A DNA stretch of 12,314 nucleotides. It comes from Rhizobacter sp. (GTDB lineage: Bacteria; Pseudomonadota; Gammaproteobacteria; Burkholderiales; Burkholderiaceae_C). The stretch covers positions 1 through 12,314 of the forward strand of contig JANXVK010000301.1 of assembly GCA_025351675.1 (NCBI GenBank). The letters run 5' to 3'. A program made the position numbers and the translations under genes. Positions 7,455-12,314 of this stretch are shown piece by piece; the stretch's first letter is position 1; each line of letters starts with the position of its first letter. The notes below the pieces were generated by a model. It was not told the origin of the DNA and did not search any database. It worked only from the letters and a program-made list of their open reading frames with translations.

Positions 7455-8480
7455 ATGAATGCACCGTTGACAAGCTACCAGCCGCTCGGCGCGAGCGGCC
7501 TGAAGGTCTCGAAGCTCTGGCTCGGCACGATGATGTTCGGTGACCAGACCGACGCCGCCGAGGCCGCGAACATCGTCGCCGCCACGCGCGACGCCGGCGT
7601 CAACGCGATCGACACCGCGAACGCGTATGCCAGCGGCGAGTCCGAGCGCATCACCGGCCGGCTGATCGCCGCCGACCGTGAGCGCTGGATTGTCGCCACC
7701 AAACTCGCAAATCCGATGGGACCGGGGCCGAACGACCGCGGCCTCTCTCGTCGTCACATCATGGCCGCCGTCGACGCGAGCCTGCAGCGCCTAGGCACCG
7801 ACTTCGTCGACGTGCTCTACCTGCACCGCGAGGACGCGAGCACGCCGCTCGAAGAAACGCTGGCGGCGGTCGCGACGCTGATCGAGCGCGGCAAGGTGCA
7901 TCACTTCGGCCTCTCGAACTTTCGCGCGTGGCGCATCGCGCGGGTCGCCGAGATGTGCCGGGCGATGGGCCTGCAGCTGCCGGTCGTGTGCCAGCCGCCG
8001 TACAACGCGATGTCGCGCCAGATCGAGACCGAGCTCTTGCCGTGCTGCGCGCACTACGGGCTGGGCGCTGTTGTCTACAGCCCGCTCGCGCGCGGCGTGC
8101 TCAGCGGCAAGTACCAGGCCGGCGTGGCGCCGCCAGCCGGCTCGCGCGCGGCGCGCTTTGATGCGCGCATCATGCAGACCGAGTTCCGCCCCGAATCGCT
8201 CGCGCTCGCCGCGAAGATGGCCGAGCATGCGACCGCGCGCGGCTTGACGGCGACGCAACTCGCGCTCGGCTGGGTCTGGAACAACACGCTGGTGAACGGC
8301 GTGATCGGCGGGCCGAAGACGCTGGTGCAGTGGCGGGATTACCTCGACGCGCTCGACGCGCCATTCAGCGCCGCAGACGAAGCCTTCGTCAGCGCACTGG
8401 TCAGCACCGGCCACGCATCGACGCCGGGCTACAACGACCCGCAGTACCCGGTCACCGGGCGCACACCGCGCACCGGTTGA
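7455..8480 (+). CDS. Aldo/keto reductase family oxidoreductase
   Basis: This 341-residue NADPH-dependent oxidoreductase has a TIM-barrel fold and acts on aldehydes or ketones in the cytoplasm. The catalytic tetrad is complete: D53 and Y58 in DTANAY, K83 in ATK, and H124 in YLHRED. The opening LGASGLKVSKLWLGTMMFG (11-29) and the SPLARGVLSGKY segment (209-220) are typical of the YajO/Tas-like and Kv-beta-like subgroup. The frame is open far upstream through the preceding gene, but the ATG at 7455 is where family similarity starts, and AGGTG lies a few bases before it. It begins 5 bases after the Bug-protein stop and is probably the last gene of a three-gene operon. The substrate is unknown. Confidence 0.92.
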   Translation: MNAPLTSYQPLGASGLKVSKLWLGTMMFGDQTDAAEAANIVAATRDAGVNAIDTANAYASGESERITGRLIAADRERWIVATKLANPMGPGPNDRGLSRRHIMAAVDASLQRLGTDFVDVLYLHREDASTPLEETLAAVATLIERGKVHHFGLSNFRAWRIARVAEMCRAMGLQLPVVCQPPYNAMSRQIETELLPCCAHYGLGAVVYSPLARGVLSGKYQAGVAPPAGSRAARFDARIMQTEFRPESLALAAKMAEHATARGLTATQLALGWVWNNTLVNGVIGGPKTLVQWRDYLDALDAPFSAADEAFVSALVSTGHASTPGYNDPQYPVTGRTPRTG

Positions 8481-8505
8481 AGCCGGGTTCGTTCAGTGCG
8501 GCTTC
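8479..8505. terminator. Possible hairpin terminator between convergent genes
   Basis: GAAGCCG (8479-8485) and CGGCTTC (8499-8505) form a perfect 7-base stem with a 13-base loop. It begins in the stop codon of the aldo/keto reductase and lies in the 37-base gap before the convergent small gene. The following bases are only mildly T-rich, so intrinsic termination is uncertain; it could act in either direction. Confidence 0.35.
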
Positions 8506-8517
8506 ATTGCGCCGAAA

Positions 8518-9003
8518 TCAGCGGCCCGCGACGCCTGCCTCGCGCCCGGATTCTGTCTGCGCATCGAGCCCGCGATCCGGCGATTCGGCCACCTGGTTTT
8601 CGCCCGAACCAACCTCGATCAGCTCCTCGATTATCAGGTGACCGTAACTCTGAGCGCGACTCGCATTGAAGCCCCGCGCGATGGTCGCAACGCGCTGCGC
8701 CTGGTCCTCCTTCGGCGCGCGCACGACAAGAAAGCTGTGACCTTTCGCTGCAAGTTCGCGGTGCGACTTGACCAAGTTCAGTTCCTGGCCGATGCCGGCG
8801 AGCACACCGGCCTGTTCGATGTCGATGTCGGCTTGGCGCCGCATCTGCTCGGGCGAATAGAAGACGATGTCGGCCGGCTCGAAACCGCCACTCAACAGGG
8901 CCGTCATCGCGCCCCGTGCGTCAGCTTCAGTGGGCAACGCGACGATCACGTGGCCGACGGGCTTGAACACGCCAAAGGCTTCGGGTCGGTCGGTCGGGCT
9001 CAT
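8518..9003 (-). CDS. Small protein of unknown function, possibly stress-protein-like
   Basis: I do not recognise this 161-residue protein with confidence. It has no signal peptide or membrane segment. It looks like two alpha/beta units. The first, about 17-55, begins GHVIVALPTEADARGAMTAL and ends ADIVFYSPEQM. The second, about 89-130, begins HSFLVVRAPKEDQAQRVATI and ends GHLIIEELIEV. The first unit recalls the pattern of YflT-type general stress proteins (a beta strand, a helix that skips along the chain, then GF-x-x-x-D-I), but this is a loose resemblance. The last 30 residues are polar and probably disordered. AGGAG at 9009-9013, five bases before ATG, fixes the start at 9003 over an upstream in-frame ATG at 9090. 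It converges on the aldo/keto reductase. Confidence 0.72.
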   Translation of the reverse strand: MSPTDRPEAFGVFKPVGHVIVALPTEADARGAMTALLSGGFEPADIVFYSPEQMRRQADIDIEQAGVLAGIGQELNLVKSHRELAAKGHSFLVVRAPKEDQAQRVATIARGFNASRAQSYGHLIIEELIEVGSGENQVAESPDRGLDAQTESGREAGVAGR

Positions 9004-9008
9004 GGGCA

Positions 9009-9013
9009 CTCCT
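9009..9013 (-). promoter_or_regulatory. Ribosome binding site deciding the start of the 161-residue gene
   Basis: The minus strand reads AGGAG five bases before the ATG at 9003. The alternative upstream ATG at 9090 would add 29 charged, Pro-rich residues. Confidence 0.65.
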
Positions 9014-9131
9014 CGTTGACGAGCCGGGCGGCCCGCTTCCGATGCATCGTCCTCTCTCGGGGCGAGTGCGTCACCCGGCCGATCGAGCATTCTCTCGTCG
9101 GCGTGCGCCTACAGCGGCGGCGCCAGCCGGT

Positions 9132-9341
9132 TCAAGCGGAACCCGGGGCGCGCTGACTGCCGAAGTCGAACACGGCGTGGGCTGCGTCCTCGGGGTTCAT
9201 GCTGCGCCAGCGCGTGCGCGGAACCATCTCCTGCGCGATCGGCCGCGCGAGTTCGGGGTCGAGTTGCGGGTCGAGTTCGACCAAACGCGCAACGCAGCGC
9301 GCAATCCAGCCGTGGTCGTCCAACGGTTCATCCATTGACAT
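9132..9341 (-). CDS. Short hypothetical protein, 69 residues
   Basis: This is a small acidic, soluble protein of unknown function. It begins MSMDEPLDDHGWIARCVARL, then has a stretch rich in Asp, Leu and Pro (LVELDPQLDPELARPIAQEM, about 20-39), and a central VPRTRWRSMNPEDAAHAVF segment. There is no signal peptide, membrane segment or Cys pair; only one Cys is present. GGGGAG at 9347-9352, five bases before ATG, argues that it is translated, and it is read in the same direction as its neighbours on both sides. The frame stays open upstream to 9740, but that extension is Arg-rich and of shadow character. A gap of 128 bases separates it from the next small gene downstream. Confidence 0.6.
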   Translation of the reverse strand: MSMDEPLDDHGWIARCVARLVELDPQLDPELARPIAQEMVPRTRWRSMNPEDAAHAVFDFGSQRAPGSA

Positions 9342-9484
9342 TTCCGCTCCCCGCGCCCCGGGCGGGCGCGCCTGTTCTCGTAGAGGGACGCGACTGTAGC
9401 CGCAGGCGTGGCGCGTGCAATTGTCAAAAGACGCAGTCGGCGCAAGGTCGTGGTCGGTCAGGGCGGATTTCCGTTGCCGCCGCA

Positions 9485-9498
9485 CCGATCGCGATCGG
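9485..9498. repeat. 14-base perfect palindrome CCGATCGCGATCGG
   Basis: This is an uninterrupted palindrome in the non-coding stretch downstream of soxA. It could be a protein binding site. It lies upstream of the 69-residue gene when read on the minus strand. Chance occurrence in GC-rich DNA is possible. Confidence 0.4.
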
Positions 9499-9566
9499 AG
9501 TCCCGTTCGATTCACGACCTGTGGCGCGACGCAATGCAACGCCATGCGGGCGCAGCGCTTGCGAAC

Positions 9567-9596
9567 GCGGATAGGCGGATAGGCGGATAGGCGGAT
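9567..9596. repeat. Tandem repeat of GCGGATAG, 3.75 copies
   Basis: Three perfect 8-base units and a partial fourth (GCGGAT) lie in non-coding DNA about 60 bases past the soxA stop. Such short arrays vary in copy number by replication slippage. No function can be read from it. Confidence 0.9.
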
Positions 9597-9654
9597 TCTC
9601 GTTCGCCAAACGGCGCGGATCGACGGGATTCCGACGCCCCGCTGTGCGCCGTGG

Positions 9655-10440
9655 TCAGGGCCGCACCGCCGGCGCGTCCATCGCCATGCCGGCGGCGCGG
9701 CGCGCGAGATAGAGCTCGAGCTCGACGAGTTCCGGCGCACCGTACGCGAAGGGCTCGGCGCGCACCCCCGTCATGCAGCTGCGCAGGCGCCGCTGCAACG
9801 AGCCCATGCCCTGCCACTCGAGGCGATAGAGCGGGTAGCCGGTCGGGTGTGCCTGCGGGATCGTGCTGCCGGCCAGGCGCTGGCCGGCGTGGTCCTCGTG
9901 GCATTGCGCGCACGAGAAGTCGAGCTGGCCGATGCGCTGGTTGAACAGGCGCGCACCGCGCTCGACGGCAGGCCGAAGCCGCATATCGCCCGGCGGCGCG
10001 ACGGCCAAGCCGCGCGATTGCAACGCGACGAAGCTCTCGATCGCCAGTTGCTCCACGCCCTCGGTCGCGAACGGCGCGGCCTGCTGGTGGTTGACGCGGC
10101 AGGCGTCGATGCGCTGGCGCAGGTCGAACGGGCGCCGCGCGGCGGCGTCGAACGCCGGGTAACGCGCCGCCACGCCACGCATCGACGTGGCAGCCGCGCC
10201 GTGACAGTTCGCGCACGACTTGTTGCTCGCGCCCGCGGCGCGCTCCCACAGCGCCGCTCCATCCTGCACCGCCAGCATCGCCGGGTTCGCGGCGTCGTCG
10301 CGCTGCATCGACTGCACCTGCGGCGTCATGAACTCGTAGCCGGAGCGGCGCGGGTCGGGCCCGGGATCGGCGGCGGCGGCGCCGTTCGCGGCCGCGGCGG
10401 CGACCGCGACCAGCGCGAGCGTCGTCAGCGCTGCCCTCAC
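9655..10440 (-). CDS. soxA: Sulfur oxidation c-type cytochrome SoxA (dihaem)
   Basis: SoxA, with SoxX, oxidatively joins thiosulfate sulfane sulfur to the carrier cysteine of SoxY in the periplasm. This 261-residue protein has an Ala-rich signal peptide (about 1-24), haem motif CANCH (76-80), the conserved IDACRVNH region (111-118), a second haem motif CAQCH (177-181), and SCMTGVRAEPF (221-231), where C222 is the expected active-site, persulfide-forming haem ligand. All key residues are therefore present and the length is close to normal. The start is taken as GTG at 10440, overlapping the soxZ stop as GTGA, because no ATG fits between soxZ and the mature part; the frame itself is open to 10785. 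It is last in the soxXYZA block, and no soxB follows. Confidence 0.93.
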   Translation of the reverse strand: MRAALTTLALVAVAAAAANGAAAADPGPDPRRSGYEFMTPQVQSMQRDDAANPAMLAVQDGAALWERAAGASNKSCANCHGAAATSMRGVAARYPAFDAAARRPFDLRQRIDACRVNHQQAAPFATEGVEQLAIESFVALQSRGLAVAPPGDMRLRPAVERGARLFNQRIGQLDFSCAQCHEDHAGQRLAGSTIPQAHPTGYPLYRLEWQGMGSLQRRLRSCMTGVRAEPFAYGAPELVELELYLARRAAGMAMDAPAVRP

Positions 10441-10769
10441 GTCACTGTCAGCTCGACGCTCTCGGTCTGCGCGAAACCGTTGTCGCCCTGCCAGCTGAAG
10501 CGCAAGGTGCCGCTCGCGGTCGCGACCGTGAAGAACGAGATATACGGGTTCGCGGCGATCGCGGGGTACAGCTCGGCGCTGAAGATCTCCACATCGTCGC
10601 GGCCGTCGGCGTAGCGGCAGCTGAGCCGGCGGATCAGGTTGCGCGGCTGCATTGCGCCGTCGTCGCCGTGCCGGTAGCCGGTCTCCATCGGGTGCGCGAT
10701 CAGCGTGCGGATTTCGATGACCTCGCCAAGGGTCGCGGTCTTCGGCATCGTGATGAGGGTTCGTGCCAT
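10437..10769 (-). CDS. soxZ: Thiosulfate oxidation carrier complex protein SoxZ
   Basis: This 110-residue immunoglobulin-like partner of SoxY forms the SoxYZ sulfur carrier. It starts with the recognisable pattern MARTLITMPKTATLGEVIEI and continues TLIAHPMETGYR (22-33), IRRLSCRYAD (46-55) and the family's Gly-rich TLRFSWQGDNG (88-98). There is no signal peptide; SoxZ is normally exported together with Tat-targeted SoxY, which fits here. ATG follows the soxY stop directly (TGAATG), and the 3' end overlaps soxA as GTGA, so SoxY and SoxZ should be made in equal amounts. Confidence 0.93.
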   Translation of the reverse strand: MARTLITMPKTATLGEVIEIRTLIAHPMETGYRHGDDGAMQPRNLIRRLSCRYADGRDDVEIFSAELYPAIAANPYISFFTVATASGTLRFSWQGDNGFAQTESVELTVT

Positions 10770-11213
10770 TCAAGCCTCCACGCACGCGGCCAGCGTCACG
10801 ATCACGTCGACCGTGTGCGTCCAGCAGCTGCCATCGTTCATCTGCGCGACCGCGACGAGTTGCTGCGACGTGGCCAACCGGATGCGCGTCGAAACGCTCG
10901 CGCGGCCGGCGCGCGGGCCGAGGCCGAACACCGCGACGTCGCGCTGCGGATTGCGCTCGTTGAAGATCGCGATCGCCTTGACGTGATCGGTCGCGCTCAT
11001 CGGGCTCTGCACGGTGACCATGATCGGCACGGCATTGCCGTTCTCGACCAGTGGCGCGACGTCGAGCAGCACGCGCCCGGCCCGCACCGGGGCGCCGACC
11101 GCGAACGCCTTGATCGCCGCCGCCAGTTCGTCGGCCGACGCGCTCGCCTGCCGCAGCCAGACCGCGCCGGCCAAGCCCGCCGTCGTCGTCAACACCTGCC
11201 GGCGCGTCGTCAT
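10770..11213 (-). CDS. soxY: Thiosulfate oxidation carrier protein SoxY with atypical C terminus
   Basis: SoxY carries sulfur intermediates on a cysteine in a flexible C-terminal arm. This 147-residue protein has a twin-arginine type signal (TTRRQVL at 2-8, then a hydrophobic stretch to about 27), the FAVGAPVRAGRVLLDVAPLVENGNAVPI region (38-65, shown here as the family's conserved first half), and MNDGSCWTHTVDVIVTL (125-141) before the end. Its last residues are AACVEA, with C144 fourth from the end. The usual SoxY ending is GGCGG. A second cysteine, C130, lies in the preceding strand region. The start overlaps the soxX stop (ATGA) and the stop abuts soxZ. The family call is firm from context and pattern; whether the carrier arm works normally is open. 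Confidence 0.9.
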   Translation of the reverse strand: MTTRRQVLTTTAGLAGAVWLRQASASADELAAAIKAFAVGAPVRAGRVLLDVAPLVENGNAVPIMVTVQSPMSATDHVKAIAIFNERNPQRDVAVFGLGPRAGRASVSTRIRLATSQQLVAVAQMNDGSCWTHTVDVIVTLAACVEA

Positions 11214-11629
11214 TCGAGCGTTCGCAGGTACGCGACCACGTCTTCGACCTGCTGCGCCGCCAGCACCGTCTTGCCCTGCCACGGTGCGCCGACGCGCGTG
11301 AGGCCCGCGCTGCGAAAGTACGCCGGCATGATCGTTTGCGGATTGACGCGCTGGCTGTCGACCAGCCGCAGCCGCAACTGGCCTTCGGACCAGCGCGTGC
11401 CGGCGCCGGCCAGATCGGGCGCGAGGTTGCCCTCGAAGCGCTCTTCGGGAAAAGGCCCGGTGTGGCACAGCAGGCACAGCCCGACCTGCCGGTTCGCGAC
11501 GATCGCCCGGCCGCGCGCCGCGTCGCCGGGCTGGTCGGTCAGCGGCCGCTCGATCGAGTCGTCGGCAGCATGCGCGCCGACGCTCGCGAGCAACGTGACG
11601 GTCGCCAGCAATGCGAGCGATGCGCGCAT
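11210..11629 (-). CDS. soxX: Sulfur oxidation c-type cytochrome SoxX
   Basis: SoxX is the small monohaem subunit that takes electrons from SoxA during thiosulfate conjugation to SoxY. This 139-residue protein has a Sec signal peptide ending AHA at residue 21, haem motif CLLCH (52-56), the loop EGNLAPDLAGAGTRW (66-80), and VNPQTIMPAY (95-104), where M101 is the probable distal haem ligand. It ends with the family pattern VLAAQQVEDVVAYLRTL. The ATG at 11629 lies 12 bases after the stop of the molybdenum hydroxylase gene, with only a weak purine-rich site (GAGCGGG) in between. Its stop overlaps soxY. It opens the soxXYZA block. Confidence 0.93.
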   Translation of the reverse strand: MRASLALLATVTLLASVGAHAADDSIERPLTDQPGDAARGRAIVANRQVGLCLLCHTGPFPEERFEGNLAPDLAGAGTRWSEGQLRLRLVDSQRVNPQTIMPAYFRSAGLTRVGAPWQGKTVLAAQQVEDVVAYLRTLE

Positions 11630-11630
11630 C

Positions 11631-11643
11631 GAGCGGCCCGCTC
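11631..11643. repeat. Inverted repeat spanning the start-site gap of soxX
   Basis: GAGCGG-C-CCGCTC lies almost exactly in the 12-base gap between the hydroxylase stop and the soxX start, and covers the only candidate ribosome binding site. In RNA it could form a short stem that limits soxX translation unless upstream ribosomes open it. It is short enough to be chance. Confidence 0.35.
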
Positions 11644-12314
11644 AGGCCTTCTTCAGACTGTGGTTCGCCAGTGGCAGGTCGCGGATGCGCCTGCCGGTGG
11701 CCGCGAAGATCGCATTCAGCACCGCCGGTGCGGCGACCGCGATCGTCGGCTCCCCGACGCCGCCCCAGAAGCCGCCCGACGGCATCAGGATCGCCTCGAC
11801 CTTGGGCATGTCGGTCATGCGCACTGCGGGATAGTCGGCAAAGTTGCTCTGTTCGATGCGGCCGTCTTTCACGGTGCAGGCGCCGAACAGCGCGGCCGAC
11901 AGGCCGTAGGCGAACGAGCCCTCGACCTGCGCTTCGATTTGCTGCGGATTCACCGCATGACCCGGGTCGGTGGCCGCGACGATGCGGTGCACCTTCAGCT
12001 CGCCGGCAGCGTTGACCGAGACCTCGGCGCAGGCTGCCACATAGCTGCCGAAGCCCATGATCTGCGCCAGGCCCCGGTGCACCTTCTGCCCGCCGACATC
12101 GGGCGCCGGCTGGCCCCATCCGGCGCGCTCGGCGACCGCGTTCAGTACTGCCAAGTGCTTCGGCGAGCCGGCCAGCAGCTTGCGGCGCAGCGCGAGCGGA
12201 TCCTGCTTCGTCTCGTGCGCGATCTCGTCGATGAAGCTCTCAACGTAGATCGCGTTGTGGTTCAGGTTCACGCCGCGCCAGAAGCCCGGCGGAACATGCG
12301 GGTTGCGCATCGCG
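11642..12314 (-). CDS. Molybdopterin-binding hydroxylase subunit, IorB-like (xanthine dehydrogenase family), C-terminal part
   Basis: This open frame runs off the right edge; about 224 codons are visible, the C-terminal third of a large subunit. Members hydroxylate aldehydes or N-heterocycles using a molybdenum cofactor, with a separate 2Fe-2S subunit and often a cytochrome as electron acceptor. Counting from the ATG at 12310, it shows FWRGVNLNHNAIYVESFIDE (10-29), TDPGHAVNPQQIEAQVEG (114-131), and GGVGEPTIAVAAPAVLNAI (183-201), in which E187 is the expected active-site glutamate. This last pattern and the ending GRRIRDLPL resemble the isoquinoline 1-oxidoreductase beta subunit type. The substrate is unknown. 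The stop is 12 bases before soxX, so co-transcription is likely. Confidence 0.88.
   Translation of the reverse strand, partial: AMRNPHVPPGFWRGVNLNHNAIYVESFIDEIAHETKQDPLALRRKLLAGSPKHLAVLNAVAERAGWGQPAPDVGGQKVHRGLAQIMGFGSYVAACAEVSVNAAGELKVHRIVAATDPGHAVNPQQIEAQVEGSFAYGLSAALFGACTVKDGRIEQSNFADYPAVRMTDMPKVEAILMPSGGFWGGVGEPTIAVAAPAVLNAIFAATGRRIRDLPLANHSLKKA

Larger units (their letters stand above)
9342..9654. other. Non-coding stretch between soxA and the small hypothetical genes
   Basis: These 313 bases hold no convincing gene: the open frames across them are Arg/Ser/Ala-rich and lack ribosome binding sites or family motifs. The stretch contains the ribosome binding site of the 69-residue gene at its left end, the palindrome at 9485-9498, and the GCGGATAG tandem repeat at 9567-9596. 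It must end the sox transcript and may start transcription of the small genes, but no clear terminator or promoter was found. Confidence 0.6.

Noticed and set aside
6442..7473. A 343-codon minus-strand open frame opposite the Bug-protein gene
   Set aside because: It is a shadow frame with no motifs and no plausible translation start, opposite a clear Tat-signal binding protein.
9335..9609. Several open frames of 60-80 codons on both strands in the soxA-distal non-coding stretch
   Set aside because: They lack ribosome binding sites, are Arg/Ser-rich, and several run through the tandem repeat, so none is supported as a gene.

Overview
The window is GC-rich throughout, and almost every base lies in tightly packed, often overlapping protein-coding genes. 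The gene families (a LivHMGF-type ABC transporter, an orphan Bug/TctC-type binding protein, a soxXYZA block and an IorB-like molybdenum hydroxylase subunit) together suggest a betaproteobacterium of the order Burkholderiales. That placement is inferred from gene content; there is no rRNA or other phylogenetic marker here. No tRNA, rRNA, CRISPR array or insertion sequence was seen.

Region 1 (25-4609, minus strand) is a complete five-gene ABC importer of the branched-chain amino acid / hydrophobic amino acid family, transcribed livH-livM-livG-livF-binding protein. The first four genes overlap by 1 to 14 bases and the binding protein follows after a 39-base gap. A plausible sigma70-type promoter lies just upstream of livH. 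LivG lacks a recognisable LSGGQ/LSYGQ signature.

Region 2 (4895-8480, plus strand) is transcribed divergently from region 1. It encodes an acyl-CoA synthetase, a Tat-exported Bug-family tripartite tricarboxylate transporter binding protein (no TctA/TctB membrane genes nearby) and an aldo/keto reductase. The most economical reading of regions 1 and 2 is a carboxylic acid uptake and activation locus: two binding proteins capture substrate, the ABC transporter imports it, the ligase converts it to a CoA thioester, and the reductase acts on a carbonyl intermediate. The substrate cannot be read from the sequence.

Region 3 (8518-9654, minus strand) holds two small genes of unknown function, each with a good ribosome binding site, then about 313 bases without a gene that contain an 8-base tandem repeat and a 14-base palindrome.

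Region 4 (9655-12314, minus strand) begins off the right edge with the C-terminal part of an IorB-like molybdopterin-binding hydroxylase subunit. Twelve bases downstream comes soxX-soxY-soxZ-soxA, whose genes overlap or abut. SoxAX and SoxYZ are the periplasmic core of thiosulfate oxidation: SoxAX loads the sulfur substrate onto a cysteine at the SoxY C terminus. The SoxY here ends in AACVEA instead of the usual GGCGG, soxB does not follow soxA, and the block looks co-transcribed with a molybdenum hydroxylase. This combination is the most unusual thing in the window.
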